From positions 637,029-701,028 of the forward strand of contig VZSE01002468.1 in the NCBI GenBank assembly GCA_013398275.1: a DNA stretch of 64,000 nucleotides. Reading direction: 5' to 3'. Positions 25,201 through 37,439 of the stretch are shown piece by piece. Under the pieces are notes generated by a model. The model saw nothing but the letters and a program-made list of their open reading frames with translations, had not been told where the DNA came from and did not search any database. The DNA is from Promerops cafer. Lineage: Eukaryota > Chordata > Aves > Passeriformes > Nectariniidae. Position 1 is the stretch's first letter. Each line of letters begins with the position of its first letter. The position numbers and the translations under genes are program-made.

Positions 25201-26582
25201 TTAACATCATTAAGTCCTGGGGCAGTCAATGTGCCAGGTTGGAAAAAGTAAATACAAACTCTTCCTCCTTGCACCTTCTTTCCTGGTAAAGATTAGCCTG
25301 AGCCATGGAGTCGTATGGCAGCTATGAAGTCTAGCTGATGCTACTCACAGAAATAATGGAGCTTCTGGCATCATTTTGGCTGCCACCTACATCCAGACTT
25401 GTGTGCTTCCTAACTAGGAAGGCTGCCAGAGCAACAATGATCTGTAGCCAGTTGGTACGATCAAAGTCTTTGTTATTGTGCAGCAGAGAGAGAGAGACTG
25501 ACAGATAAATTTTTAGGAGATTTTGGGGACAAAAATCTGTCCAAGCAATGGATTTTTCAGTGTTAATTATTCTACTGTCTCTTCCACCTCTCCCCAGCCC
25601 TGGCTTCTAAAACAACATGTTTAACATTGACTATTAAGTCAAGCACCAAGAAGAAGTTGAGGAATATTTTTCTCAACTATAATAGAAACTCTTATTTTGA
25701 GGATTAAACTGTATGGAGATCAAGAATGTGACTGTAGTTTGGTATTTCCCTTATTTTTCCTGATTACTGAGAAATAAATTGATGAAACACACAACTATTA
25801 TTTTATCATTAGACAATTACCTTTTTTTTTTGTCTCAAAGAAAGCAGCTAAAAATATTAAAAAATAAACATTTTGACTATACACTAAAAGAATAAGTATT
25901 ACCCAAGCACAGCAGTGTAAGTTTTCAAGAAGTGAGGCATTAGTTACCAGTAAAAACTGTGATTGAGTTTTCATTAGATACAGAGATCTCACATAGGGAT
26001 GCTAATTCCCTGGCTTTCACTAACAATTTAAGATAACATATAAAATATCAGAGAAATAATTTCTTGTGCTTGAGAGAAAATGCTTTTGGTTCTCTAACTA
26101 TATAGAAGTCTAACTATTCAAACTATATCTAAACTAAAAATCTAACTATATAAACTGCATTTAAAAACAAAAAAAAAAGGAAAATTTCAGGTGGACAAAA
26201 AACCACACAGACCACATCAAGTAGGCAACAGCATGCCAGATTTCCTGATTTTCTTTTGTAATACAAATTACCATCACCTCTCATACTGAAAGCGTATTTG
26301 TATTCTGCAGGTTAATATCATTAGGTTGTTAACCAGCACAAATAGAGAAGACAGAAGAGAATGAAAAACATTTTTCATAGCATACATTCCACTTGACTGT
26401 TGAGTGTGTTTGTTTTTTAAGGAGAAAAGGCTGTGGTAATCAGGAAAAATCACTTTTTCAGACTAAAACACTCTTAACCCAGTAACTAGTCCTTTTAATT
26501 ACTTATGGAAAAGTACATTTGCAATGACACAGGTAGGGAAGCTTGTCACCTCACACTTAAATTAGTTTCCCAAGTTCTGATG

Positions 26583-26610
26583 TCTGATCCAGAATCTGAT
26601 CCAGAATCTG
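26583..26610. repeat. 12-bp tandem duplication
   Basis: TCTGATCCAGAA occurs twice in tandem, followed by TCTG (2.3 copies), with no interruptions. Confidence 0.95.
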
Positions 26611-29600
26611 TTCCATGTGTGCATAATAAAAAGGTCACTGACGCAAAAATTGACACAATCTGTGAAGACTCTGCTAGGTGACAAATACTGTGAGACTCAG
26701 ACTAATTTGTTTAAAAGCCTGAAACTGTAGGGAACTCAGGACAAGCCAGAAGAGAATTTTGTAATCATAAAAGATAAGGAAGAGCAGGAGCTCTTCCAAT
26801 CCTTCAGGCCGTATTTGCCTACAGCAAGAAGATAAGGGAGCAAAAGGAGGTGGCCACTGAGTAGGAAGAGAAGATCTATTGAATTATGCAAAGCTACCCT
26901 AAGACAGCAGTGAGAGGCTTGCATTTGTGGCAAGCACAAAGCACTGCTTCAGACATTTCTCCAGAGTGGAGGGAGAGAACACAACACAGCCTTGACTCCG
27001 AGCTTCCTGCACATTTCCCATCCGGACCACAGGAGAAACATTGCCCCTTGGCCCTGCCATGATCACACATTTCACAAGAACTAGCTCCTGCTTTCCTCCC
27101 AGGTGGGCAACCTCCAGAGCTCCCCAAGGGCTCAGCATCACTGGCATGAGCTCTTGGCAGGGCACAAACCAAAACATGGGGAAGGATAAAAACTCAGGCA
27201 TGTTGGGAGTGAGATAGCTCCAAAAATGAGTTAACAAGAAGAAACCTCCACACTGCACACCGGCAAAGGGGCACATCACCCCTGGATGGCTCCTCTTGGC
27301 ACCTACAAAAGGTCTCATTTTTGTCTTCCACTAGAGATGCCTGCACACCAAGCTCCCAGGAGTGTTGTTTTCCACTCCTTACTCTTCTCCCCTCCACAAC
27401 TGGAAACTTCCCATGGCTGAGAGGATTTGATAGCAAACCAGGGATATCACCTTTGCCCTAGAGATCCAGTCAGCCAGCAAAGAGTGTAGATGGAGCCACC
27501 ATGAAGCAAATGGAAGACCTCTCTTTCAACTGTCCCAGATAATTCATAATTTTTGTGATTTGGCATCCGGAAAGAACTAGGGGAAGCATATGGGATATTT
27601 TTTATACTTTCAGTTATGTCATGCAATAAGTCTTTCCAACAGTTATTTTTGTTGTCACATGATATTTTTATGGCACTATTCCCATGATTAATAAGCTGTT
27701 TTTAAAAATGTACCAATATATAACAATTTGTTGTTTTCCTTGGCTTTAACAAAAAGTGGTGAAGTAAAGCTCTGCAGACAGCTTGATATAATTATAAAAC
27801 TACAATATCTGGCATGCATAAATATGCTTTAAAGCATACTATACATAATTACTATACTATTTTGATATCTTTATTTCATAGACTCAGAAAGACTCAGTTT
27901 AACTAAATATACTTATCCTCAAAGTGCACCTCAGATACTTTTTCATATTACTAAAAACTAGGATTTTTTTTTTCTGACCTCCATATTTTGAGTGGTTTTT
28001 TTCAACTGGCTGAATTTTTTACAGAAAATTATCTTCCGTTCTTCACAGATTATCTATCTGCAGGTAAACTAAGAGATTCCATCAACTTCTACAGATAACT
28101 ATTTATTTTGAATTGTCCTTATATACATATAGCTTTCAATCTATCCAGCCATCTATCTTAGTCAATATGCAGAACACTCTTGGTCATCACAGCTTAAAAA
28201 TATATATACATGAATCTACACTCAAATATAAATACAATACACATGTGTAAACAAAATACAATTACACATTTAAGTGTATATACCAAATGTGTATGTTAGA
28301 AACTCCAATTTTCATTGACAAATGTTTTGTGGCCAGATTCCTATGAAAGGCTTATTCCCTTTGAGGTATCTGGGAGGCAGAAGAACATCAGAAGAACAAT
28401 GTCTGACATATGAAAATTATACATAATATGCTACATAAACAAGGTAGTAAAATCAGCAATATTTTGAAAATTCAAGACTACTTTAATAAAAGATATGTAA
28501 ATCTATAAAAGGAAAATACAGTGATTGTTTATTGCTGCATAAGAGCTGTGATGTTTTATAGTTCAGTCCATGGTAATAATTTATAAGTTCATTAGTTGTA
28601 AATTTTAAATGGTTGCTACTATTGCTATTTGTACTTTAAAATGTGGAATATCTTGTAATTTATATAATCAGAAAATATTAATGTGGTTTTGTAACTGAAT
28701 AAATCCTTCTTATTAAAATAGCAAAGGCTGCAATTTATCTTTCATTATCAACTGGTAATTCCCCTTTATTTCAGTTTTGGTAAAATAGTTCACTGTGCTT
28801 ATCTCTCCAGAATGAAAAAGAGATAATTAAACAGAAGCTATTCTGACACTATGTGAAAACTTCCATGGATTCCTAAAAGGGAAGTAGAAATAACACAGGA
28901 GTGAGAAGAGGAAAACAAGAGTATTCAGACATTTGCACTCCACAGAGCAAAGCAAGGTAACACACTGAGAAGTTACAGAAAATAGTCTAGTTTCACTTTA
29001 GGCCTGGCTTCCCTAAAAACATAAGCCTGACTAACTATGCAAATGTCAAGCTGTAGCATTTTTCTGCAGCTCTAGTCTGAGGGAGTATTGCTGATCATGA
29101 TCCTTACCTAACCCAGATCTTAAAGTCATGTACTGATGTTCGTGGGGGGGGTATTTTTTCAGGAGTGTTAAAACAGTATTATATATATAAACATAAACTG
29201 ATTTTTGAATATATTTATAATCAACGAGCTACACAGATATCTTTGAGCTGTTAATGAAAAATGTCTTTCACTTTACCCTATTTAAGGCCATTAGTGTCCA
29301 TTAGGATCTGGACATCAGACTCCAATCTGAAGAATGCTGCATTGATAACATAAATACGCAATACTTCTATTCTTTATGAGGCACGTACCAAAATTCTCCA
29401 TTTAACTGTGAAAGGTACCCCATCCTGACAGCCCTTCCTTTCTCCTAGCCAATTTATGAGCCTCAGCACCTGCATGCTCCATCCCTCAGCCATAAGACCA
29501 TGCACTTCTGCCAGAATTAGAGCCCTTCCTGCATGCTCCCCACTTTCTCATCCTGTCCGTGTAAGAGGCTCATCCTGTTTTGTCACTCATGCACTGTGAC

Positions 29601-30905
29601 TCTCTCTAGGAGTCACATGTAAACAGAGCTGTTGAGATCTCACAGAACTTGCTCCTCCAAAACAGGTAGTGAATCCTAGACCCTCCATCTCTCCATTTCA
29701 GTTTCTTATTTTGCTGTTAGGAAGATGTTTCTTCTAAAGCTCTAGAAAACAAAACTAAAAGACACACAGCTTGGAAAAGTGTCTCCAGGTAAGCAAACTT
29801 GTTCACTGCTGCATTTGGCACATAGTCAATGTCTGCTCAGCGGTGAACACACAGCCTCAGTCACATTTATTCTTTTACAGAGGACAAATGAAGACCATGG
29901 AATATTTAAAGCTTTCAGATAGCTTAAGTGAGGCTGCACAATGCATAATGCTTGTATAGGCAATCTCCAGAGACACCAAGTTTACTTCACAAAATGTCAA
30001 TGTCACTCTCAATAATTGCAAAACTCTAGAAATCGCTAAAATGTTCTTTCACTGTGTTTCATCTGACTCACCCTGCAGAAAGTTTTCAGTGCTGCTTCTC
30101 TGCAGATGCAGCAGTCATTGGATTTTTCATAGCTCTGGAGACTCAGTTTTTAGCAGAACTGATAGTAAGAAACCGGCTCTATGTGCTGATACGGTCACCT
30201 CCCACCCACTATGAACAAAGATCTCATAAATGTGCAAGGAAACCAGTAACACCAATAATAGAAATTCTGGTAAAAGCTGGACCTCAGAAAACACTGAAAA
30301 AATACAAGAAGCTTTTTTTTCAAAAAAAAAGGAAGCCAAAAATCTGAAAGGAGAGGGGTCACATTACAGTTATGGCAGCACACTATATAATCAGGATATG
30401 TGCATTTTCCTGAACCAGCTAAAAGCAGAGTGACCAGAATGCTGAACAAAAACTCAAAAAACCAATAATGTATAAGCAATACCTGGTCTATGAAATTCTG
30501 TTTCTGAACTACTAAATCTCTGTGTCAGACTGATATTTACATATATGTTGCCAGCATAGAGAAGAATTTTACAGTGAAAACTCTTCCATTTACATGCTTG
30601 AGACCTTAGAAACAACATGGAATTACAAAGAGAAGACATCAGAAAATCCTAAAGGAGGATAAAGTTAAAAGACTTCTAAGAAATCCAGGAATGCACAGTA
30701 GTTTATTTATGAAAAGATAGCAAGAATTGTCTAGTCCTTTTCTTTTTCCCTCTTGCAACATATGGACATAGAAAATAATGAAAAACTGAACTGCAGATAG
30801 CCTCAAGAAAACTGACAATGTAAACATTGTTCTTGTTTTGGTCTTCAGATCCCACCCCATAAACTAACACAAGGTTTGAATGAAGGTTATCTCACTTTAT
30901 ACCTT

Positions 30906-30933
30906 CTTAATCCCTTTTTCCTTAATCCCTTTT
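30906..30933. repeat. 15-nt period pyrimidine-rich tandem duplication
   Basis: CTTAATCCCTTTT occurs at 30906-30918 and again at 30921-30933, separated by TC. Confidence 0.9.
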
Positions 30934-31049
30934 CAAATGGTGCCAAATTCTTGGAATTAGAAGCCAGCCTTTAGATTACATACATATATATGTGTGTATG
31001 TAAATATATACCTATATCTACACATTTGTACTTAGACTTACATATAAAA

Positions 31050-31715
31050 CATAGAGTCAGTCCTAGAATGGCTTGGGTTGGGAGAGACCTTAAAGGTCAT
31101 CTAGTTCCAAGGCCCCTGCCATGGGCAGGGACACCTTTCACTAGACAAGTTGCTCAAAGTCATGTCCAACCTGGCCTTGAACACTTCCAGGGATGGGGCA
31201 TCCACAGCTTCTCTGGGCAACCTGTTCCATTGCCTCATCACCCTCACAGTAAAGGATTTCTTCCTAGTATCTAATCTAAATCTCTTCTGGTTTAGTTTAA
31301 AATTACTCTTCCTTATCCTACCACAATCTGTCTGTGTACAAACTCACTCTCCCTCTATTTTAGAAGCCACCTTTACATATGGGAAGGTTGCTCTAAGGAA
31401 GGCTCCCCAGAGCCTTCTCTCCTCCAGGTTGAACAATCCCAGCTGTCTCAGCCTCTCCTGATACGAGAGATACTCCAGTCACCTGATCATCTTTGTGGCC
31501 TTCTTTGGACCCATTTTAACATCCACCAGAACCCCCAAGTCCTTCTCAGCAGTGCTGCTCTCAATGACTTCATGTCCCAGTCTGTGCTCAGGTCTAGGCT
31601 TGCCCTCACCCAGGTGCAGCACCTTGCACTTGGACTTTTTAGAACTTCACAGGCTTCTCATGGGCCCACTTCTCAGGCTTGCCCAGGTCTGCTGGGATGG
31701 TATCCCTTCAAATGA
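31050..31715 (-). mobile_element. CR1 LINE fragment, 5'-truncated 3' portion
   Basis: On the plus strand the left edge reads CTAGAATGGCTTGGGTTGG and GACCTTAAAGGTCATCTAG, the reverse complement of a CR1 3' end. It continues through the familiar CCTGCCATGGGCAGGGACAC and CCTTGAACACTTCCAGGG. Read on the minus strand, the right part has the decayed C-terminal region of the CR1 ORF2 protein: a piece like EKWAHE (CR1 usually has LERWAHENL) and one like SKCKVLHLG, with changes and stops. The element is about 665 nt, so most of the full-length LINE is missing. It lies in the sense direction of STXBP5L. Overlapping plus-strand open frames (30990-31869) are antisense readings of this fragment. The right boundary is approximate. 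Confidence 0.92.
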
Positions 31716-34016
31716 CAGAATATGCCCTCTATACTGGAAATCTGGACTTTTCCTAAACCTTATGTTATTCACATTACTTGGTTCAGCACTCAGAATTGGC
31801 CTTTTGAACTCAATGAAACAGAACAGAAGCAACAATTTCTGCAGAAATGGCAGCTCAGCTTGCAGCTAAAAGGACAATATTTACTGAGCCACCTCTACTA
31901 ATAACCTCAGTGGTCTTTTGCTCAACCACTTTCTCTTTCTAGCAGTCAGCATGACCTTTGGTCACAAGAGGAACCAGATCAATAAGCATCAACACAAACT
32001 AATCCTTGTGGAAGCATTTATTTCTTTTTTGTCCTTTGTTAGGCCAGAAAGAGCAAGAATTGTGCCAATTCTCAAATTATAATCCTAAAATGGTACACTT
32101 CAAGTTATGTTCCTAGACAATTTAAAAAGCAATCTGATTTTTTAGAGTTAAGCAAGTTCCGTTTTCTTTGTCTACTGATCTAAGAATTTCTGTAGTCAGA
32201 AACAGTGTGAACTCAGTTTTTGCAGCAAAAATGGTTTATAGACCAAATACCTCTAAATGACACACTGATATAACTCACACTTTTTTTGCAAAAAGTATGT
32301 ATGGTAAGAGGAATCCAAGTTCCCTGAATTTAATCTCAATCCACATTTATAATTGGTAATTTTATTGATGCACACAGAAAAAGTGAGTAAAAATTCTTGT
32401 TCAGGTAAAATGTCCAAAGGTTAGCAAATAGAATGTTGTTGTTTTTTTTTAACTTGGAAAGAAAAGATGTCATGAACAAAGCTGACCATACTGATGCTAG
32501 ACATAAATCTATAATGTCTAACTGCATATGCCATGCATGTAGGAGAGAAAAATGCATGGAAGTGTGTATCAGTTAATTAATATATTGAAGCAGTAAAACC
32601 ATGCACATAGATAAAGTAAGATTTCTATTATAAATGGCTACACAGAATAGAAAAGTAGTACACATTTATATGCAAAGTTGTAGGAGAATGTATTTTATGT
32701 AATTTTTCACATTGCATGCAGCCAAGTCATCCAGACCATCCTCTCAGCCTGCACTGGTCTAACTGATGTCCAAAAATAACTTGGAATTTTTCAATTTCCT
32801 TAAAAAACCTTTGAGAGATAAATAACATTAAGTTCTGGTCACTTGTTTTCTTTGAAGATCTGTTCACATTTCATTTTCTCTCATTTTGAAGCGGTAAAGA
32901 AATAAAGAAACTATTCAAAAGTGGCATCTTAATTTTCTAACCTTTCAAGGCTCCCTTTCCATGTTTTTCTCCAACACTACCAAATACCTGTTCTGTGCCA
33001 CTGCCACTGCAGCATCCCACACATGTTGGGGAGAGTACCTGCTGGGTACTCACCATGGTGATGTGAACGTAAGGGGAAATGTCATTTGTAAACCCATCTC
33101 TGTTGTGGGTGTGCAAAAGGATTCAACATTTCAACACAACTGTAGGCAGACATTTTAAGCCCCAACAATTCTACCTTTGACAGAGGGTAATTAAATATGG
33201 TCAACAAAGACTAGGACTGTAGAGCATAAGAAACTGGTAATAACAAATCAAAGGAAGAAGAGAGATGAGAATTTGTGCCTTCTTGACTTCTAGTTTATTT
33301 ATGAAAGCAGCAAAGGGCAGACTAATCTACAGAGTTTTGGATTCTTGGAATGTTGTGTTTTGAGAGCTGATTTTAATAATAACAATAAGATAACCTAAAA
33401 AGATGAAACAAACTATTACAATCTATGCATTTTTCCCTTAGAAAGAGCAGCAATTAAGGAAAAGGCAAACTCTGCATGAGATTTTTAAGACGCCTGCCAA
33501 AATTCTGCTCATTTTTATTCCTCAGCTATTTAATAATTCAGCCAGTTTATTGCAGTCAAAAAATGCCCATTTGCCATTTCTGCATTTATATAAAGCATAA
33601 CTCAGTGGGTTTTAATCATGCTATCTTTGGAACTGTCATTGTCCTTTCTCATTTCACTACTTTGAGGAGAAAGACTGGGGATAACAATTTCATGCTTTGA
33701 AAAGAAACATGAAATGCTATGTTTTTAAAACTGTAAATATCCATTTTAAATTTCATTCCCACACTTTCCAAAATGATGATTTATCCTCAAATTCCAGTGA
33801 GGTGAAGATATTTCTAAATAGCTTTGCTAGTTCTATTCTGCTATTATTTCCATTTGAATAAGTTTTTTTCCCTTCTCCTTCTTTTAGGGTATCACTTTCA
33901 ATAAATGGGTGTCTAAATGTTAACATCACCCTTACACAATATTATACCAGGTTGCCTTTTGCATATGTACCTGTACATTTTGAAATTCAAATTGCAGAAA
34001 TTAGAATTTATGGTGG

Positions 34017-34084
34017 TTTTGCATTAAACATTGGAGGATTAAACATTGCATTAAACATTGTTTTTGCATTAAAGATTGGAGGAT
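34017..34084. repeat. Local direct repeat, 23-bp unit, 45-nt period
   Basis: TTTTGCATTAAACATTGGAG plus GAT (34017-34039) recurs at 34062-34084 with one mismatch (C to G). Between them is another GCATTAAACATTG (34048-34060) and a related ATTAAACATTG. It looks like recent slippage or a small tandem duplication. Confidence 0.94.
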
Positions 34085-34119
34085 ACACAGCACATGATGC
34101 CACATGGGCTGTGTATCCT
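34080..34119. repeat. Perfect inverted repeat: 12-bp arms, 16-nt loop
   Basis: AGGATACACAGC (34080-34091) pairs with GCTGTGTATCCT (34108-34119). Its left arm overlaps the end of the second copy of the 23-bp direct repeat at 34062-34084. Confidence 0.96.
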
Positions 34120-35007
34120 TACAAACACTGATCTTTGAGGATGCTTGAGTCAAGAATATTCATTTATGTACTAATCTTTATAGTGCCTTCCTCTTAGCTC
34201 CTGGACAAGGCAGTGATGCAGGAGCTGTGCCACCAGGGCTTCTAAGAATGTGCCTCAAACAAATACACAGACAGATCAACCTTTTTTTTTCTTCTATTTT
34301 TTTTACATTAGAACATTAGTGCAATGTCCTGGCCAGAAACTTCTTATTAATGGGAGCAATGTTCACCACTCACTGGAGGTGTCAGGGTGGGGAAGTGGCA
34401 AGCAAAGATATTTAAGCAAACAAAATCTATTGAATTAAAAAAGACAAATAGAACAGGACAAGAACTCAGGGATACCTGCGTAATTAAGATTACCACTCTC
34501 CCAAAATAATGCTGCCAAAAGTCTGGGTCAGGGTTTCTTTTACAGCTGTGCATGGCTAGCAGTCTAAATTACTGCTGCTGTGCTTCCCTGCATAAACCCT
34601 CGCCTCATTCTCTCTGCTGGCACCATGGAGTATAATTGCTTGGGAGATCAAACTGCGTCATGAATGGTATGCAAGTGAAGTTAGAAGCTTCCCTTGCTCC
34701 TTGGTGGGTAGGAGGCTACTGGCCAGAACATGCTGGTTTGCACATGAGCTGATTGCTGCACTCTTTATTCTTCAACAGATACCAGCAATGCCCTGTTTAT
34801 CTCCTTCCTCTTGTAATATGTTCAAACCTCAGCCAGAACGTATTGCTAGTTAAGATGACACAGTCAGAAAACAGCAGTAACTCCTCCAAGACATTTTGGG
34901 CTGCAGGACAATATGCATGCCAGATCCATATCTTGGAATCTGTTTGGCAGCACTACAGTAGCAGCAGGTCTGTTCTGACAGCAACAAATTGTTTAAAAAG
35001 AAATGTG

Positions 35008-35021
35008 AAAAAAAAAAAAAA
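35008..35021. repeat. Poly-A run (14 nt)
   Basis: Uninterrupted A run followed by CCCATGAG. No recognisable retrocopy lies to its left. Confidence 0.95.
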
Positions 35022-36302
35022 CCCATGAGTGTGTTCTTCACAACAGAACACAGGACAATAACTATCATAGAGGCAAGAACACAAATGATGCTTGTAGAAC
35101 CACTTAATGTATAGCTTATCCCAAACAAATCCATTAGCTAAGTTAAATGGCGTTAAGGATCCTGGAGAAAAAATACTGTGCATTCAAGTAATTAAAGATC
35201 ACCTCTAGAGTATTTCCAAAAGGAGGAGTTAAAACTATAATGGCAGAGATAAGCATGACAATGTTTTATTTTAAATACATTGCTTCCTGAATTATGTTCT
35301 GTTCTTACCATCAGAATAAAAACCATCCTGCCAGTCTCTCTAACTTAAAATAAATCCTTTACTGGATATAATATTGCCGTTAGGTAACAGGTATATGAAC
35401 AATAGTCAATTCATTGTACATAAACTCATTGAGAGAACCTTTAAATGTTCCCTTGAGTCAGGATAATTCTGAGTAATGCCCTGATTTATTGCAGCTTGCC
35501 TACAAGTTTGCACTCAGCAATTCTGTGATAGTTTTCACTCGTAGAATCTAAGAACCTCACGGAATGATACTAGTTTTAAACTCTGAACTTTCTGAGCTAC
35601 ATAAAAACAAAAGGTCTAAACAGAATCTCAAAAAGCCATTCTGCAACTAGAAGTAAAAATAATCCAGCTTCATTTTGAAGCATGGTAATTTTTATATATC
35701 AAGTTATGGAGTATATTTTTGATGCTACTAAATTTGATAATATCTTGCTCGGAAACAGCAAAGGAAATAGTTTCACCTAATTAAATTACTTGCTAGTAGG
35801 ACCTTTGGAGCACCTTCAAAAGCCATATGAACAAATTACTGGAAAATGCAATAGCCTTCCTAATTTTGTGTGTGATGATTTGTTAATGATTACATTAACA
35901 AGAAACTGATTCATATCAAGCTATTAAGGCAAAAGGGTATAATTTTATCTTTCACATAATGCAGACCACAGGTTTTTGTTATGTGGTTCTGGCATTATTG
36001 TGATTCTGTTTCAACAGGCATATGTAGGTTAGAAAGGATGAAAGCTGCTTTAAAGATGTCAACACTAAGCACTGTTCAACAGTGCAGACTGTACATCCTC
36101 CCTTTGTGCACTGAGCCAAGAACACTTATAATGCCACATTCACAAAAGAGACTTGCATGATGATGGAACCATCCCCTTCCTTGGTTCACAGAAAAACATG
36201 CTTCCTACTGCCTCCTTCCAGCTCCCAAACAACAGATTCCATGGTCACACAAAACACTGACATGGAGGGCATGATTTGCTTATTGTCTATAAATCTGCTT
36301 TA

Positions 36303-36355
36303 AAAAACAAACAAACAAACAACCCAAAACCCCCAACAACAACAACAACAAACAA
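36303..36355. repeat. (AAAC)n and (AAC)n compound simple repeat
   Basis: An AAAC tract (about 36303-36322) is followed by AACCCAAAACCCCC and then five copies of AAC (about 36334-36350). It is A/C-rich low-complexity sequence. Confidence 0.93.
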
Positions 36356-36499
36356 ATGAACAAAGAAAACATACTAAAGAGTTCTGTAACCTGAGAAAGC
36401 TATAGTAATAGGCAATTTCTGAAAGCTGAACTCAAAAAAAGGGGCAAGTTTTTTTACAGAATTAAGAAATGAGTGAAAAAGGGTTAATTGTGCACTTTA

Positions 36500-36536
36500 T
36501 GTCTTCACATCAAGAAAATGTCTTGATGTGAAGACA
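36500..36536. repeat. Perfect inverted repeat: 16-bp arms, 5-nt loop
   Basis: TGTCTTCACATCAAGA (36500-36515) is exactly reverse-complementary to TCTTGATGTGAAGACA (36521-36536), with loop AAATG. It would fold as a stable hairpin in the STXBP5L pre-mRNA. The stem is short for a microRNA precursor and has no mismatches. An 11-nt tandem duplication (GTCTACAAGAT) follows at 36539-36560. Confidence 0.97.
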
Positions 36537-37382
36537 ACGTCTACAAGATGTCTACAAGACAGTCTTTATCTTGTCTTATTTACAAGGCAATAATAAATAA
36601 ATATCACATATTCCTTTATTACTATGATACTTCACTGACAATGCGGGAAGACAGGAAGAGTAGCAAAGATCATGAAATATATGCATAACAGATATCTTGC
36701 ATAATATTTCATGCTACTGTATTGGTGTCATTAGTAATTTAATGCTTGAAAAACAAAACATTCATGCTGGACAACAGCAGCTGGCTGACAAGCCATGAAC
36801 ACAGTTTTTAACTAAGGTTCCAGAGAAAGACCTCAGTGGCTTTGCCACAGTTGACACAGCTCCTGGTTAATTCAGTAGGTACCTTAAGGCAGCCAGACTG
36901 CCTGATTTGACAACTGTCATCAAATGCATTTCTGTCTGGTGTTTAACTTCAAGGGAATAGAAATGCAATAGATGAATGTGAAACTAGTCCAAACTGTAAG
37001 GAGCAGTTGGAAGGCAGACTACTGCATCTACTTTGCTAAGAAAAGTAATACCCAGGAGCAAAGCAAGGAGCAGATTCCATGATTGTCCATGTGATGTAAT
37101 TGTTACTCAGCTTCCAGGCTGTTTTGAAGAGATGCATTTAGCTTGCTCCGAGACCTAACCAGGGAGTTGTGCAGAAGGAGGAATATTCCATGCAGCACTC
37201 TCCATATACAATGTGAAAATGTTGTGCCTGGTTTGGGTTCTTCTTCCCTATACAGTCTTCCAGGTCTATTTCCAAAGGTTTTTCATCCTCAAATAACACT
37301 GCATAGATTCCTACCATACACTGGAGCTTGTAAGACACATCCTTTGGAATGTGTTACAACAATACTGTGCTGTAGGGCTGAG

Positions 37383-37439
37383 ATCTTACATATTTAAGAT
37401 CTTTAAGATCTTTAAGATTTACATCTTACATATTTAAGA
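37383..37439. repeat. 17-bp direct repeats flanking a 9-bp tandem repeat
   Basis: ATCTTACATATTTAAGA occurs at 37383-37399 and again, identical, at 37423-37439. Between them is a tandem of AAGATCTTT (about 2.7 copies, 37396-37420), whose unit contains the palindrome AAGATCTT. Confidence 0.95.

Larger units (their letters stand above)
10288..31049. other. Intron 2, right-of-exon-3 portion: no gene seen
   Basis: About 20.8 kb of AT-rich intronic sequence. Inside it I see only the short CR1 tail (15603), the 20-bp palindrome (16040), the AT microsatellite (22216), a G-rich tract (20969), the 12-bp duplication (26583) and the pyrimidine-rich duplication (30906). A moderately GC-richer stretch at about 26900-27480 has overlapping open frames on the minus strand, but none shows a recognisable domain or splice structure. 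Confidence 0.7.

Noticed and set aside
26894..27436. Cluster of overlapping minus-strand frames (up to 139 codons) in a GC-richer stretch
   Set aside because: Several frames are open together, as expected from base composition; none has a recognisable motif or consistent exon boundaries.
30990..31869. Plus-strand open frames of up to 124 codons
   Set aside because: They are antisense readings of the CR1 fragment at 31050-31715 and its flank.
36500..36536. Hairpin as a microRNA precursor
   Set aside because: The stem is only 16 bp, fully paired, and the flanks do not extend it to the length needed for a typical precursor.
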